Assembly: GCF_002006345.1 (NCBI RefSeq)
Contig: NZ_LZZM01000073.1
Location: forward strand, 1-64,000
DNA length: 64,000 bases
From: Clostridium puniceum
Lineage (GTDB): Bacteria > Bacillota > Clostridia > Clostridiales > Clostridiaceae
Reading direction: 5' to 3'
Below, one piece after another: positions 1-11,157 of this stretch (its first letter is position 1; each line of letters starts with the position of its first letter). Both the position numbers and the translations under genes were made by a program. The notes beneath the pieces are model-generated. The model saw nothing but the letters and a program-made list of their open reading frames with translations. It made no database searches and was not told where the DNA came from.

Positions 1-102
1 TAAATGCCTTAATTGTGGAGTAGTTAAGTAAAAATCGAAATTTAATTGTTTAAAAAATTTGTATATTGATAATTCATTTGATATAATTGTGTTCTGAAAC
101 AT
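1..102 (-). CDS. N-terminal fragment of a probable IS transposase (runs off window)
   Basis: An open frame of 34 codons begins at ATG 100-102 and runs off the left edge without a stop. It has a good ribosome binding site (AAGGAG, complement of 113-118). The visible protein begins MFQNTIISNELSIYKFF and continues with QLNFDFYLTTPQLRHL. By memory this resembles the start of DDE transposases common in clostridia (IS4-like), but only the N-terminus is visible and no catalytic residue can be seen. In related genomes spo0A follows spoIVB; here this frame occupies that position, so an insertion between the two is possible. Family assignment is inference. Confidence 0.4.
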   Translation of the reverse strand, partial: MFQNTIISNELSIYKFFKQLNFDFYLTTPQLRHL

Positions 103-172
103 TTATGTATAGCTCCTTGCTGTCATTTTTGTGTACAAACTCAATTATAACAAGGATTTATCATAAATGTTT
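97..172 (-). promoter_or_regulatory. Hairpin masking the transposase ribosome binding site and start codon
   Basis: An 11-base inverted repeat (AAACATTTATG at 97-107, CATAAATGTTT at 162-172) is extended inward by TCCTTG (114-119) with CAAGGA (151-156). In the minus-strand transcript the 3' arm contains the AAGGAG ribosome binding site and the ATG, so both would be paired. A TATAAT-like -10 (complement of about 144-149) lies in the loop, so transcripts started inside the element would lack the 5' arm and be translatable, whereas read-through transcripts would be blocked. Such protection is known for several insertion sequences; its use here is inferred. Confidence 0.55.
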
Positions 173-226
173 TTTATTTTATTCATTTGTAAAATTATTC
201 AAGCATTTTTGCACTATTATAGATTA

Positions 227-1417
227 TTATTTTATTATTCCTGAATCTTGAAGCATCCATTCTATATATATTCCATACCCAGTATCAGGTTTATTAATTA
301 ATACATGAGTTACTGCTCCTATAAGCTTATTATTTTGGATAATTGGACTTCCGCTCATCCCTTGAACTATTCCTCCAGTTTTCTCTAATAATTTAGGATC
401 AGTTATTTTTATTACCATACTTTTAGATCCAGGTGTTGGTTGATTTAAAAGTTTTTCAATTTCAATGTCAAATTCTTGGGGCCCTTTTTCATCTATTGTT
501 GTTATTATCTTTGCTTTTCCTACAGATATTTCATCTCTAAACCCAACCTTTAACGGTTTAGTTTCTTTATTTAATACTTGAGTATTTTTAATTTCTCCAA
601 AAATTCCACTTTCAGTATTTTTTTGAATATTTCCTGCTGGCAACTGCTCGTTTATAAAAATTCCTTTTAATTCACCTGGTGCACCTCTTTCACCTTTTTT
701 AATGCTTATTATTGAGGATTCTAATAAATCTCCTTTTCTAATTAGAAACGGCTCATTAGTATCGCAGTCTGTAATTGGATGTCCTAATGCCCCAAATTTA
801 TTAGTATTTCTATCAAAAAATGTCATAGTTCCAACTCCAGCTGTAGAATCTCTTATCCACAATCCAATTTTATAATCCTTGTTATTTTCTCTTTTTAAAT
901 GAATGTTTTTAGTAAGTTTTTTTCCATTTCTTAAAATATAAACCTCTGCCTCTTCTTTTTCACATGATTTAATTGTTCGTAATAAATCAATAGAATTTTC
1001 CATATCTATGCCATTTATCTTTAATATTATATCTCCAATTTCAAGTCCGCCAGATTTTCCTGGACTTTCTTCCTTATTATTATTCACTTGTATATCTGAA
1101 TATCCAACTATAAGTACACCTTCACTATTTACTCTTACACCAATTGGAATTCCACCTGGATATACCTCCAAATCTTTAATTTTTTGAACTTCTAAAGATT
1201 TTAGAGGAATAACACCCAAAAATTTTATTTCATATTTATTTTCATTTTCATTAATTTTATTTATGGTATTTCCTATAGGTGCAATTGATTGCACTGTTTT
1301 TTCATTTGCTGTGTAAATTTTATTTGGTATATTTATCAAACTAAATGCGGTAATTAAACTTAGAATTAGGATTGGAGCTATAAGTAGACTAGTTGTACAT
1401 AAAAGTTTTTTCTTCAT
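227..1417 (-). CDS. spoIVB: SpoIVB serine peptidase
   Basis: SpoIVB is made in the forespore and secreted into the intermembrane space, where it triggers pro-sigma-K processing by cleaving SpoIVFA. The 396-residue protein has an N-terminal membrane anchor (about 4-30), a PDZ domain (about 90-175) and an S55 peptidase domain. The catalytic candidates are His213 in LGHPI and Ser355 in QGMSGSP. Start ATG 1415-1417 is preceded by a strong AGGAGG. A terminator after recN separates it from the upstream genes, so it should have its own (probably sigma F/G) promoter between 1418 and 1540; I could not identify convincing boxes. Length is near the usual 400-430. Confidence 0.95.
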   Translation of the reverse strand: MKKKLLCTTSLLIAPILILSLITAFSLINIPNKIYTANEKTVQSIAPIGNTINKINENENKYEIKFLGVIPLKSLEVQKIKDLEVYPGGIPIGVRVNSEGVLIVGYSDIQVNNNKEESPGKSGGLEIGDIILKINGIDMENSIDLLRTIKSCEKEEAEVYILRNGKKLTKNIHLKRENNKDYKIGLWIRDSTAGVGTMTFFDRNTNKFGALGHPITDCDTNEPFLIRKGDLLESSIISIKKGERGAPGELKGIFINEQLPAGNIQKNTESGIFGEIKNTQVLNKETKPLKVGFRDEISVGKAKIITTIDEKGPQEFDIEIEKLLNQPTPGSKSMVIKITDPKLLEKTGGIVQGMSGSPIIQNNKLIGAVTHVLINKPDTGYGIYIEWMLQDSGIIK

Positions 1418-1537
1418 CTTTCTCTCCTCCTTTGCTTCTTTTATTTAATTTCCCCAATATACAAAAGTCTTATCCTATAGGAACTTTGTTATTGCAGACA
1501 AAAAATTTAGCATATTCTAAAATTTAATATTTTATAT

Positions 1538-1577
1538 AAAAAAAATAAAACCATGGAATCCATGATTTTATTTTTAC
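1538..1577 (-). terminator. Rho-independent terminator after recN
   Basis: A 16-base stem with one C/A mismatch pairs 1541-1556 with 1560-1575 around a 3-base loop. On the minus strand it ends in a T-rich tail, 23 bases after the recN stop. It ends the recN transcript before spoIVB. Confidence 0.8.
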
Positions 1578-1599
1578 CAATTTTTATTTGTATATGTAT

Positions 1600-3288
1600 T
1601 TATTTTTTAATTTCTATTTTTTTTAATTCACTTAAATTTATCATTTCTTTTACGTTATTTAATGTAGCTTCTGTTACATCATCACCAGCTAACATTTTAC
1701 TTATTTCAAATTCTTTTTCTTCTTTTAATAAAATTTTTATTTGAGTAAATGTTTTATTGTCTATTACTTTTTTCATAACAAAATAATGATAATCTGATAA
1801 TACTGCAATTTGTGGTAAATGCGTTATACATAAAACTTGGTGTGTCTTAGATAATTGATACATCTTTTCTCCAACTCTTTGTGCAACAGCACCACTTATT
1901 CCTGTATCTATTTCATCAAAAATTAAAGTAGGTATTTCATCTTTTTCAGCAAAAACACATTTTAAGGCTAACATAATTCTTGAAAGTTCTCCACCTGATA
2001 ATACCTTTTCTAACGGCATAAGCGGCTCTCCAGGATTTGTAGATATATAAAAACATACATCATCAAAACCTTTTTCATTAAAAGCTTCTTGGCTTATAAC
2101 TCTTATTTCCATCCTTGATTTTTCAAGACCTACAAACGTAAGTTCTTTTAGAATTTTTTCTTCTAAAAACTTACTTTTTTCTTTTCTAAGGTCATGAAGG
2201 ACTAAAGCCTTCGCTTTCATTTTAGATAAAACTTCGCTTTCCTTTTCTTTAAGTCCTTCAATTATTTTTTCCGAGTTTATTATCTCATTATATTCTTTTT
2301 GTATTTTTTCATAGTACTCTAATATTTCTGGTATAGTTGCTCCATACTTTTTCTTATATACATTTATTTCATAAATTCTAGCATTTACCTTATCTAAAGC
2401 ATCTTGATCAAAAACAATATCTTCAGCCATATCACGAAGTTCACGACTTGCTTCTTCAATTATATAAAATGCCCCTTCAATAATTTCTTTATTCTTTTTT
2501 ATTTTTTCAAAATGATTTTCCACATTTGATAATTCTTGAATTACCTTAGAAATTGAATCAATCACGCTAAATTCTTCATTTCCACTTAATATTCCACAAG
2601 AAACCGCTAAACTCTTATTGATTTTTTCAGCATTTGCTAAAATATTATATTCTTCTTTTAGGCTTTCTTCTTCATTTTCTTTAAGCTTGGCTTTTTCAAT
2701 ATCTTCTATTTGAAATTTCAAATAATCAAGTAATTTTTCTCTATCTTGATTTCCTGAAATTCTACTAATATTTGCTCTTATTTTTAATAAATCATCTCTT
2801 AATTCACTATATTTATTTAATGGTTCTATTATTTGAACATCAATGAAATCATCTAAATACGAGATATGACTGCTTCTTTGAAGCAATTCTACATTTTGAT
2901 GCTGCCCATGAATATCTAAAAGCTTTGCTCTTATCTGTCTTAACTGAGATGTAATTAAACTTTTTCCGTTAACCTTAATTAAATTTTTCCCATTTATATG
3001 ACTTTCTCTTGAAACAATCAATACATCCTCATACTCAATCTCTAGTTCTTCTAAAACCTTTAATGCTTTATTTCCTTCAATAGTAAATAGAGCTTCTACA
3101 TATGTTTTTTCTTCACCTGTTCTAATTAAATTTTTAGAAAATTTTCCACCAAGAACAAAGTCTATTGCATCTATCATAATAGACTTTCCTGCACCTGTTT
3201 CTCCTGAAAGTATATTAAAACCTTCACTGAAGTTTATCGTCATTTCTTCTATTAACGCAAAATTTTTAATATTTAGTTGAATTAACAT
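1600..3288 (-). CDS. recN: DNA repair protein RecN
   Basis: RecN is an SMC-like ATPase acting early in double-strand break repair. The 562-residue protein shows Walker A GETGAGKS at 29-36, a long helical/coiled-coil middle (about 150-370), the ABC signature LSGGELSR and Walker B TLIFDEIDTGISG near the C-terminus. Full length for the family. It lies 19 bases after argR, the usual partner in Firmicutes, and is followed by a terminator, so it is the last gene of the xseA-to-recN group. Confidence 0.97.
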   Translation of the reverse strand: MLIQLNIKNFALIEEMTINFSEGFNILSGETGAGKSIMIDAIDFVLGGKFSKNLIRTGEEKTYVEALFTIEGNKALKVLEELEIEYEDVLIVSRESHINGKNLIKVNGKSLITSQLRQIRAKLLDIHGQHQNVELLQRSSHISYLDDFIDVQIIEPLNKYSELRDDLLKIRANISRISGNQDREKLLDYLKFQIEDIEKAKLKENEEESLKEEYNILANAEKINKSLAVSCGILSGNEEFSVIDSISKVIQELSNVENHFEKIKKNKEIIEGAFYIIEEASRELRDMAEDIVFDQDALDKVNARIYEINVYKKKYGATIPEILEYYEKIQKEYNEIINSEKIIEGLKEKESEVLSKMKAKALVLHDLRKEKSKFLEEKILKELTFVGLEKSRMEIRVISQEAFNEKGFDDVCFYISTNPGEPLMPLEKVLSGGELSRIMLALKCVFAEKDEIPTLIFDEIDTGISGAVAQRVGEKMYQLSKTHQVLCITHLPQIAVLSDYHYFVMKKVIDNKTFTQIKILLKEEKEFEISKMLAGDDVTEATLNNVKEMINLSELKKIEIKK

Positions 3289-3307
3289 TTCATCCCATCC
3301 TTATACC

Positions 3308-3760
3308 TTATGATGACATTCTTTTTCTTATTTTATCTACTAAACCTTCAGCACTTTCTATGCTTCTAACTAAAATAAAAATAGTATTATCGCCTGCTAC
3401 AGTTCCTGCAATATCTGCACTTTCTAAGTTATCAATAGCCTCAGCTGTAATTGGTGCTGAACCAGTTATAGTTTTTATAACAACCATCTTATCTACATTT
3501 TCTACAGAAAGTACAGTATTAGCTAATATGTTGCTTAGTCTGTTAATTATATTTTTTTGTTCTCCTGTAGATACAAAATACTTAGATTTACCACTTGAAG
3601 ATTGCATTTTTATTAATTTTAAATTTTTAATATCTCTTGATACAGTTGCCTGAGTTACATCAAAACCTTCTTTTTTTAACTCATCTGCAAGTTCTTCTTG
3701 AGTTTCAATTTCCTTAGTGCTTATAATTTCTAATATTTTTGTATGTCTTTTTGATTTCAA
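3308..3760 (-). CDS. argR: Arginine repressor ArgR/AhrC
   Basis: A 150-residue hexameric arginine-responsive repressor: winged-helix DNA-binding domain at about 1-70 ([22 protein letters not shown]) and a C-terminal arginine-binding/oligomerisation domain containing [13 protein letters not shown]. No arginine biosynthesis gene is in the window. The start overlaps the nadK stop by 4 bases (ATGA), showing translational coupling. The nadK-argR-recN order is conserved in Firmicutes. Confidence 0.96.
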   Translation of the reverse strand: MKSKRHTKILEIISTKEIETQEELADELKKEGFDVTQATVSRDIKNLKLIKMQSSSGKSKYFVSTGEQKNIINRLSNILANTVLSVENVDKMVVIKTITGSAPITAEAIDNLESADIAGTVAGDNTIFILVRSIESAEGLVDKIRKRMSS

Positions 3761-4611
3761 AATTTTTCACCATCACATTCTTTAGAATTATTCAAAATTT
3801 TGCTTCTTAATACTTTAAAATAATCATAATCATCAAATAAAAGCAACTTTACGCTTTTTTCATTTTTGCTTACTTTTATTGAAGTTTCATGATTAACGTT
3901 AATAGCTTTTTGACCATCTACCGTTAAATAAACTTTTTCCTCTTCATGATCTGTATATATTTCTATTATACTATCAGCTTTTAATACAATAGTCTGCATG
4001 CTTTTTGTATGCGGACATATAGGTGTTATAGTTATAAGTTCTAAATCTGGATATATAAATGGTCCGCCTGCTGAAAAAGAATATGCTGTAGAGCCTGTAG
4101 GAGTTGCTATAATAAGTCCATCACCTTTAAATGCAGAATATATTTTACCATCTACAAATATTTTAAATTTAACCATTCTGGATAAAGTCCCTCTTGCTAA
4201 TACTACATCATTAAGCGCTTTAAGTTCTTCTTTACCATTTTCAGATTCAATTTTACAATTTAACATCATTCTCTCTGCAACTTTATATCTACCTTGTTCA
4301 AGTTTATCAAGAGCATTATCAATATCATAAATATCTACACTTGATAAAAAACCTAAATTACCTATATTTATTCCTAAAATAGGTGCTTTAAAGCTATCAT
4401 TTAATGATCTTGCTATTCCAAGAAGGGTTCCATCACCACCAAGTACAACTAACAAATCAATATCATTTAAATCCTGCTTTTCTATATCAAAAGAACTAAA
4501 AACAACAATATCTTTAAATTTAAATTTATCTGTAAATTTCTTTGTAACCATATGCAATATTTCATTATCTTTGTCCTTTGATGGATTAATTGCAATTCCA
4601 ATATTTTTCAT
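3757..4611 (-). CDS. nadK: NAD kinase
   Basis: Phosphorylates NAD to NADP using ATP or polyphosphate. The 284-residue protein carries the GGDGT motif at 58-62, the substrate-binding LND segment and the conserved [15 protein letters not shown] stretch. Full length. It sits 16 bases downstream of tlyA and overlaps argR by 4 bases, so it belongs to one co-transcribed set. Confidence 0.97.
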   Translation of the reverse strand: MKNIGIAINPSKDKDNEILHMVTKKFTDKFKFKDIVVFSSFDIEKQDLNDIDLLVVLGGDGTLLGIARSLNDSFKAPILGINIGNLGFLSSVDIYDIDNALDKLEQGRYKVAERMMLNCKIESENGKEELKALNDVVLARGTLSRMVKFKIFVDGKIYSAFKGDGLIIATPTGSTAYSFSAGGPFIYPDLELITITPICPHTKSMQTIVLKADSIIEIYTDHEEEKVYLTVDGQKAINVNHETSIKVSKNEKSVKLLLFDDYDYFKVLRSKILNNSKECDGEKF

Positions 4612-4627
4612 AGCCCCTCCAAAGAAG

Positions 4628-5437
4628 TTAAATTTCTACATGCGATTCCTCAACTACCGAATCAATATCTTCTCTTTTAAAATTACTTTCTTTATTTTTA
4701 TCTTTTGTAAAGTATACTAAATATTCTCTATTTCCTTCTGGTCCTTTTATAGGAGAATATCCTACACCTAAAACATTTAAATCTTGTTCAACTAAAAAGT
4801 CTATTATTCCATAAACTACTTCTTTATGAGTTTCCTTTTCTCTTATAACACCTTTTTTTCCTACCTTTTCACGTCCAGCTTCAAATTGTGGTTTTATAAG
4901 AGCTACAACTTCTCCATCTTCTTTTAAAAGATTTAATGTTGCTGGCATTATCTTTTTTAAAGATATAAAGGATACATCTATAGATGCAAAGTCTAAAGGC
5001 TCTCCAATGTCTTCTAAAGTTACATATCTTATATTTGTTCTTTCCATACAGACAACTCTTTCGTCAGTTCTTAGCTTCCATGCAAACTGTCCATATCCAA
5101 CGTCTACTGAAAATACCTTTCTTGCTCCATTTTGAAGCATACAGTCAGTAAAGCCACCTGTTGATGCACCTATGTCCATACAAACCTTATTTTCTAATGA
5201 AAGGTTATATGAATTCATAGCTTTTTCTAACTTTAATCCGCCACGGCTAACATATTTAAGAGTATCTCCTCTATATTCTATATCAGCATCTGAATTTACT
5301 TTTTCTCCCGCTTTATCAATTTTTTGTCCATCAACATAAACTTTACCTTCCATTATGCATGCTTTTGCTCTTTCCCTAGAAGTAATTATACCCTTTTCTA
5401 CTAAAAGTATATCCAGTCTTTCTTTTTTTTCTGCCAT
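4628..5437 (-). CDS. tlyA: TlyA family rRNA 2'-O-methyltransferase
   Basis: A 269-residue protein with an N-terminal S4 RNA-binding domain (about 6-66) and an FtsJ-like SAM methyltransferase domain with DIGASTGGFTD at 88-98. TlyA proteins methylate the ribose of 16S/23S rRNA; some are described as haemolysins, but methylation is the better-supported role. It is located between dxs and nadK, as in other clostridia and bacilli (yqxC). Confidence 0.93.
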   Translation of the reverse strand: MAEKKERLDILLVEKGIITSRERAKACIMEGKVYVDGQKIDKAGEKVNSDADIEYRGDTLKYVSRGGLKLEKAMNSYNLSLENKVCMDIGASTGGFTDCMLQNGARKVFSVDVGYGQFAWKLRTDERVVCMERTNIRYVTLEDIGEPLDFASIDVSFISLKKIMPATLNLLKEDGEVVALIKPQFEAGREKVGKKGVIREKETHKEVVYGIIDFLVEQDLNVLGVGYSPIKGPEGNREYLVYFTKDKNKESNFKREDIDSVVEESHVEI

Positions 5438-5449
5438 TTGTTTCTCCTT

Positions 5450-7306
5450 TTAATCATATAGATTTACAACAGCTTTACTTATACTTTCACAATCCAGCTT
5501 GTATGCTTTATATAAAGTATCTACATTTCCTTGTGGTATAAATTCATCATTATATCCAAGAGATCTAATAGTCCCTTTATAATCTATTTCACTCAAATAT
5601 TCTTTAACAGATGAACCAAGTCCCCCTTTTAAAATATTATCTTCTATTGTTAAGATATTATATCCTTCTTTTTTAATATTTTCTAGTAAATTTTTATCAA
5701 TTGGCTTAATAAAGGTTGCATTTATTACCATTGGATTTAATCCTTTTTCATACAATATATCTTTTACAAGCATTGCATTTTGAACCATTTTACCTGTTGC
5801 AATAATACATACCTTAGAACCGCGGTTTATTATTTCCCACTTTCCTTCTTCAATTTTTGTAATAGGAGAAAGAGTATTTATTATGTTTCCGCCTCTTGGA
5901 TATCTAATAGCAACTGGCGCATTTTTATTTATTGCCCATTTTAATAATACTTCAACTTCTTCTAAACATTTTGGCGCAACTATATATATATTAGGAATAA
6001 TAGATAAGTAAGACAAATCATTAATTCCTTGATGTGTTTCTCCATCTTCTCCAACTATTCCAGCTCTATCTATTGCAAATACTACTGGAAGATTTTGAAT
6101 GCAGACATCATGTAGTACTTGATCAAAAGCCCTTTGTAAAAATGTAGAATAGACTGCAAATACAGGTTTCAACCCATTACTTGCCATACCAGCAGCTAAA
6201 GTAACCGCATGCTCTTCTGCTATTCCTACATCAAAAAATCTATCTTTAAATTTTTCTGAAAAACACTTAAGCCCTGTTCCTTCTGGCATTGCGGCTGTAA
6301 TAGCTACAATTTTTTTATCTTCTGCACTTAAATTTATTAATGCTTTGCCAAAAGCTTTTGAATAGCTATTCTTTGGAGATACATTTAATTCTCCACTCTC
6401 TAGATCAAAAGGACCAACTCCATGATATTTACTTGGGCTTTCTTCAGCCAATGCATATCCTTTTCCCTTTTGAGTTAAAACATGTATTATAACTGGTCCA
6501 TCTACTTCCTTAGACTTTAAAAAAACTTCAGTCATTGCATTAATGTCATGACCATCAATAGGTCCTATATACTTAATTCCCATATTTTCAAAAAACATAG
6601 ATGATACTACTAATTGCTTGAGACTATCTTTAACTTTAGAAATTTTTCCTGCAATATTTTTACCTAAGTCTGATTGATTTAAAGAAGCTTGTATATCCGT
6701 CTTCAACTTATTATATCCAGGTGCTATTCTAAGCTTGTTTAAATATCTTGAAAGGCCTCCAACATTTTTTGATATTGACATTTGATTATCATTTAAAATA
6801 ATAATCATATTTGTTTTTCTAAACCCTACATCATTTAATGCTTCAAGTGCCATTCCACCAGTTAAAGCACCATCACCAATAACTGAAATCACACTGTATT
6901 TTTCTTTATTTAAATCCCTTGCTCTTGCAATTCCAAGTGCAGCTGATATGGATGTACTGCTATGTCCTGTATCAAAACAATCGTATTTACTTTCATTTCT
7001 CTTTGGGAAGCCGCTCATTCCATTAAATTGTCTAAGCTTGTTAAATCCATCTTTTCTTCCAGTTAAAATTTTATAAACATAACTTTGATGTCCTACATCC
7101 CATACTATTTTATCTTTATCAAAATTAAAGGCTTTAAATAAACTTAAAGTAAGCTCAACAACACCTAAATTAGATGCTAAATGCCCTCCTGTTTTAGACA
7201 CACTCTCTATTAAAAATTCTCTAAGTTCATCACTTAAGGCTTTAATATCTTTTTCATCAAGTTTTTTTAGATCTTTTGGGAAATTTAATTTATTTATTAA
7301 TTTCAT
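5450..7306 (-). CDS. dxs: 1-deoxy-D-xylulose-5-phosphate synthase
   Basis: Condenses pyruvate and glyceraldehyde 3-phosphate to DXP, the first step of the MEP isoprenoid pathway. The transketolase-like protein has the thiamine diphosphate motif GDGALTGG with a downstream NDNQMS, a central pyrimidine-binding domain ([15 protein letters not shown]) and a C-terminal transketolase domain. I chose ATG 7304-7306 (618 aa), since AGAGGG is well spaced for it and abuts the ATG three codons upstream. It directly follows ispA, linking precursor supply to prenyl chain synthesis. Confidence 0.97.
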   Translation of the reverse strand: MKLINKLNFPKDLKKLDEKDIKALSDELREFLIESVSKTGGHLASNLGVVELTLSLFKAFNFDKDKIVWDVGHQSYVYKILTGRKDGFNKLRQFNGMSGFPKRNESKYDCFDTGHSSTSISAALGIARARDLNKEKYSVISVIGDGALTGGMALEALNDVGFRKTNMIIILNDNQMSISKNVGGLSRYLNKLRIAPGYNKLKTDIQASLNQSDLGKNIAGKISKVKDSLKQLVVSSMFFENMGIKYIGPIDGHDINAMTEVFLKSKEVDGPVIIHVLTQKGKGYALAEESPSKYHGVGPFDLESGELNVSPKNSYSKAFGKALINLSAEDKKIVAITAAMPEGTGLKCFSEKFKDRFFDVGIAEEHAVTLAAGMASNGLKPVFAVYSTFLQRAFDQVLHDVCIQNLPVVFAIDRAGIVGEDGETHQGINDLSYLSIIPNIYIVAPKCLEEVEVLLKWAINKNAPVAIRYPRGGNIINTLSPITKIEEGKWEIINRGSKVCIIATGKMVQNAMLVKDILYEKGLNPMVINATFIKPIDKNLLENIKKEGYNILTIEDNILKGGLGSSVKEYLSEIDYKGTIRSLGYNDEFIPQGNVDTLYKAYKLDCESISKAVVNLYD

Positions 7307-7323
7307 GACAATCATTCCCTCTA

Positions 7324-8193
7324 TTAATTTTCTCTATTTAAAAGAGCATATGTTAGCTCAATCAGACATTCAGCGTTAACAGTTAAATTTTTAAGAATTT
7401 TAATACATTCTTCACTTAATGTCTTGCATAATTCATTACATTTTTCTAATCCAAAAATTGATATAAAATTAGTTTTATCATTTTCTTCATCCACATGCAC
7501 ATTTTTCCCTAGGATTTTTGCATCTCCAATAACATCTAATATATCATCTTTTATTTGAAAAACTAAGCCTAACTTTTCTCCATATTCTTCTAATGCATTT
7601 AAATCTGATTCAGGTGCATTGGCTAAAATTGCTCCTGCAAGCACTGAGCCTTTAATTAATGCACCTGTTTTCTTTGCATGCATATATTGAAGTTCCTCTT
7701 TTGAAATTGTTTTTCCCTCGGAAAGAATATCAACGACCTGACCGCCTATCATGCCTTCAGCACCCGCTGCCATCGCAATTCCATGGGCAGCTTTCAATGA
7801 ATTTTGATTATTCTTTAAAGCGTAATCCATCATAATTATCATAGCTTCATTTAATAAAGCATCTCCTGCTAGAACTGCTATATTTTCTTGAAACTTTACA
7901 TGATTTGTTGGTTTTCCTCGCCTTAGCTCATCATTATCCATACAAGGAAGATCATCATGAATCAAAGAATAAGTATGGATCATCTCTATAGCAGCCGCTA
8001 TTGGCATAACTTTTTTGTAATCTTCTTTGTATATATAATAAGATAAGGAAAATAATATAGGACGAATTCTCTTACCACCTATATTTAAACTATAACTGCA
8101 AGAATCATATATAATTTTATTATATGTTCCTTTTTCTACGAAATAATTTTCTAAATAATCATTAATATCTTGCTTTAAATTATTTATCTCCAT
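7324..8193 (-). CDS. ispA: Polyprenyl (farnesyl/geranyl) diphosphate synthase
   Basis: Builds C10-C20 prenyl diphosphates from IPP and DMAPP for undecaprenyl and quinone-type lipids. The 289-residue protein has the first aspartate-rich motif DDLPCMD at 80-86, and the second, DDILD, in the C-terminal half. The start overlaps the end of xseB by 14 bases, and dxs follows 17 bases later. Confidence 0.95.
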   Translation of the reverse strand: MEINNLKQDINDYLENYFVEKGTYNKIIYDSCSYSLNIGGKRIRPILFSLSYYIYKEDYKKVMPIAAAIEMIHTYSLIHDDLPCMDNDELRRGKPTNHVKFQENIAVLAGDALLNEAMIIMMDYALKNNQNSLKAAHGIAMAAGAEGMIGGQVVDILSEGKTISKEELQYMHAKKTGALIKGSVLAGAILANAPESDLNALEEYGEKLGLVFQIKDDILDVIGDAKILGKNVHVDEENDKTNFISIFGLEKCNELCKTLSEECIKILKNLTVNAECLIELTYALLNREN

Positions 8194-8404
8194 AACTATC
8201 TGTAAACTCCACTTCTTTTTCGTCTTTAATTATAGAAATTTTTGATTCATATGAATCTAATATCTTATAAATTTTATTTACAAGTTTAACTCCATCTTCA
8301 TAAGATTTCATAGAATCTTCAAGGTTTAGCTCATCCGTTTCTAAATTGTTTAATATCTCTTGAAGTTTAGTTAACATATCCTCATAATTTTCTTTTTTAG
8401 CCAT
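8180..8404 (-). CDS. xseB: Exodeoxyribonuclease VII small subunit
   Basis: A 74-residue helical protein that binds the large subunit XseA to form exonuclease VII. The characteristic [20 protein letters not shown] segment is present. It is unusually separated from xseA by 188 bases; the gap has no clear terminator. Its 3' end overlaps ispA. Confidence 0.93.
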   Translation of the reverse strand: MAKKENYEDMLTKLQEILNNLETDELNLEDSMKSYEDGVKLVNKIYKILDSYESKISIIKDEKEVEFTDSYGDK

Positions 8405-8592
8405 CTTTTAACTCCTTATTCTAATTACTTCAAAATAAACTTTCGTACTGAAAATGCTTCTTCCACAAAGCTTGTATGATATACTCATTTATAATTGCAA
8501 CATATGCTTAACAATTTTTAAATTCCACTAAAATTGATCTATTGTTATTCATTTAATATATATTATTTTACTGAATATATACATATCAAATT

Positions 8593-9807
8593 TTACTTTT
8601 TATAAACATGACCAGATGGAATAAATTTTCCGTCTACTTTTCCATCTTTAAGAGAAATATTTAAATCTATTGTTTTCTTTAATTGTTCTTTTGATGTAAT
8701 AAGATTGTTTTCATTATCCTCTATTATAGCATATCCTTTTGATATAACCTTAATTGGATTATGTGCTGAAAGTAAATTATTGAAATTTACTATTTGATCT
8801 TTTTCTATCTTAAGTTTAGTTCTTATTGCAAAATTCAATCTATCTTTTAATTTATCTACTTCTAAATATGAATTGGATATTTTAGCCATTGGAGAATGAA
8901 TTTTTAATATTCTTTCTGCTCCTGCTAAATCATTTTTACATAGTTTTAACTTACTATCTATTTTCTTATCTAATATTCTAGAAATATCATAAAGTTTAGC
9001 TTCTATATCAGAACTTAATGGAACTGCTATTTCAGCACCTTGTGATGGAGTTGCTGCCCTAAAATCTGCTACAAAATCTGAAATTGTAAAATCTATTTCA
9101 TGTCCTACTGCTGAAATTATAGGTATTTTAGAATTTAAAATAGCCTTAGCTAATTCCTCTTCATTAAAATTCCATAATTCTTCTATAGAACCTCCACCTC
9201 TACCTACTATCATTATATCCACAGACTTCTTTTTATTAAAATAATTAATACCTGATATTATTTCTTTATATGCACCAATTCCTTGTACTTTTGCTGGATA
9301 TAATACTAGGTCAACCAAAGTGCTTCTTCTAGTTGAAACATTTATAATATCTTTAATTGCTGCTCCAGTAGGTGATGTTACTATTCCTATTCTTTTAGGA
9401 TATTTAGGCAATGACTTTTTATTAGCTTCATCAAAATACCCTGCTGCAGACAATTTTTCTTTAAGCTTTTCAAATTTAACAAATAAATCTCCTAAACCTT
9501 GTTTTTCTATTTCATCACAATAAAACTGGAAACTTCCAGTTGCAGGATATATAGACGCTCTTCCCTTAACTATAACCTCCATACCTTCTTCTAAAGCAAA
9601 TTTTAGCAAAACTGTATTTCCCTTAAACATAACGCAATTTATTTTTCCATTGCTATCCTTAAGTGTGAAATAAATATGTCCGCTACTGTGATATTTCAAA
9701 TTAGAAATCTCCCCTTTTACAGAGAGATTGCTTAAAATAAAGTCATTGTCTAACATTCTTTTTATGTAATTCGTAACCTCAGATACAGTTAACGTCTTAA
9801 TATTCAT
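8593..9807 (-). CDS. xseA: Exodeoxyribonuclease VII large subunit
   Basis: The catalytic subunit of exonuclease VII, which degrades single-stranded DNA into oligonucleotides. The 404-residue protein has an N-terminal OB-fold domain (about 1-100) and the catalytic core with the conserved [15 protein letters not shown] segment and a following [10 protein letters not shown]. Full length. Its start overlaps folD by 11 bases. Confidence 0.97.
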   Translation of the reverse strand: MNIKTLTVSEVTNYIKRMLDNDFILSNLSVKGEISNLKYHSSGHIYFTLKDSNGKINCVMFKGNTVLLKFALEEGMEVIVKGRASIYPATGSFQFYCDEIEKQGLGDLFVKFEKLKEKLSAAGYFDEANKKSLPKYPKRIGIVTSPTGAAIKDIINVSTRRSTLVDLVLYPAKVQGIGAYKEIISGINYFNKKKSVDIMIVGRGGGSIEELWNFNEEELAKAILNSKIPIISAVGHEIDFTISDFVADFRAATPSQGAEIAVPLSSDIEAKLYDISRILDKKIDSKLKLCKNDLAGAERILKIHSPMAKISNSYLEVDKLKDRLNFAIRTKLKIEKDQIVNFNNLLSAHNPIKVISKGYAIIEDNENNLITSKEQLKKTIDLNISLKDGKVDGKFIPSGHVYKK

Positions 9808-10645
9808 TGTCTTTTAAAGCCTCACATGCATTTTTAATTAAAAGTGTTGTTGTAAGCGCCCCAACTCCACCTGGAACTGGAGTTAAGAATTTACAATTAT
9901 CAATAACCTTATCAAAATCTACATCACCAGTTATCTTACCTTCAAAAGATGATGTTCCTACATCAATTACTATAGCATGTTCATTTACATAAGTTTTATC
10001 AATAAATTTTGGCCTTCCAATAGCAACAACTAATATATCTGCTGCTGTGCAAACATCTTTTAAATTCTTTGTTTTAGAATGACAAATAGTAACTGTAGCA
10101 TTCTCATTTAATAAAAGCTGTGCCACTGGCTTTCCAACTATATTACTTCTTCCAAGAACTACTACATTCTTACCTGCAATATCTATATTTAAGCTTTTAA
10201 TTAAAGTAATTACAGAATTTGGAGTACAAGGTAAAAATTTTGGTTCACCCATATATAACTTTCCTTGGCTTTCAAATGTAAGACAATCAATATCCTTACT
10301 TGGCGATATTTCTCTAATTATCTTCTTTTCATCAAAATTATTTGGAAGAGGCAATTGTAAAATAATTCCTTGAACATTATCATCTTCATTTAATTTATGT
10401 ATTTCAGCAATTACATCTTCATCTGTTAAAGTTTCAGGTAAAATCACCTTTACAAAGCCTGCTCCAAGTGATAATGAAACCTTTTCTTGACTTGCCATAT
10501 AATAAATAGATCCACCATCATTTCCAACTAAAATAGATGCAATTTTAGGAGTTTTAAGATTATTTTCTTTTCTATTATTAATAAAATTTTTGATATCTTC
10601 TTTTACCTTTAATGCAACTTCTTTACCATTTATAATTTGACCCAT
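9797..10645 (-). CDS. folD: Methylenetetrahydrofolate dehydrogenase/cyclohydrolase FolD
   Basis: Interconverts 5,10-methylene-THF and 10-formyl-THF for one-carbon metabolism. The 282-residue protein has the substrate-binding YYMASQEK segment (catalytic Lys), QLPLP, the NADP-binding GRSNIVGKP and the C-terminal PGGVG motif. Located between nusB and xseA, as in many Firmicutes. Confidence 0.97.
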   Translation of the reverse strand: MGQIINGKEVALKVKEDIKNFINNRKENNLKTPKIASILVGNDGGSIYYMASQEKVSLSLGAGFVKVILPETLTDEDVIAEIHKLNEDDNVQGIILQLPLPNNFDEKKIIREISPSKDIDCLTFESQGKLYMGEPKFLPCTPNSVITLIKSLNIDIAGKNVVVLGRSNIVGKPVAQLLLNENATVTICHSKTKNLKDVCTAADILVVAIGRPKFIDKTYVNEHAIVIDVGTSSFEGKITGDVDFDKVIDNCKFLTPVPGGVGALTTTLLIKNACEALKDNEY

Positions 10646-10682
10646 TACAATGCCTACCTACTTTCACTTTATACTCATTTTA

Positions 10683-11078
10683 TTACTTGATTTTATCTAA
10701 AACTCCATTTATAAAGCCTACGCTTTTTTCATCTGAATATCTTCTTGTAATTTCTAATGCTTCATTAATAGCAACACTTCTTGGGATTTCTTTATCATAT
10801 AAAACTTCATATGTTGAAAGCCTTAATATGCTTAAATTGACCTTAGATATTCTGTCTAACTTCCAGTTATGTAAATTTTCTTCGATTACTTTATCAATTT
10901 CTTCTTTATTATTTTCTATTCCAATTAACGCTTGCTTAACATAAGTTAAATCAATTTCTTTTATGTCCCCTTCATAGTTATCTACAAAATTTTCTATTGT
11001 CACTTCAATTGTATCTTTACTTAGAGTCATTCCAAATAATAACTCCATAGTTTTTTCCCTTGATAATTTTCTATTCAT
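10683..11078 (-). CDS. nusB: Transcription antitermination protein NusB
   Basis: A 131-residue all-helical protein that binds boxA RNA with NusE to prevent premature termination on rRNA operons. N-terminal [15 protein letters not shown] and C-terminal [20 protein letters not shown] are typical. It begins the nusB-folD-xseA-xseB-ispA-dxs run. The upstream 221 bases hold an intergenic element and the asp23 terminator-like hairpin. Confidence 0.95.
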   Translation of the reverse strand: MNRKLSREKTMELLFGMTLSKDTIEVTIENFVDNYEGDIKEIDLTYVKQALIGIENNKEEIDKVIEENLHNWKLDRISKVNLSILRLSTYEVLYDKEIPRSVAINEALEITRRYSDEKSVGFINGVLDKIK

Positions 11079-11157
11079 ATTATCCTCCTAAAATGTATCA
11101 TAGTTAATTATATACTTTTATCATTATACACACTTTTGTTTTCTTTTAAACCCTATA

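Noticed and set aside
1418-1540. A sigma-G-like promoter for spoIIIB-type expression of spoIVB (GAATA then CAATAAC).
   Set aside because: The -35 part fits but the -10 matches only two or three positions of CATACTA, so I do not call it.
8405-8592. The 188-base gap between xseA and xseB as a possible regulatory RNA.
   Set aside because: No conserved riboswitch motif, strong hairpin or terminator could be recognised.
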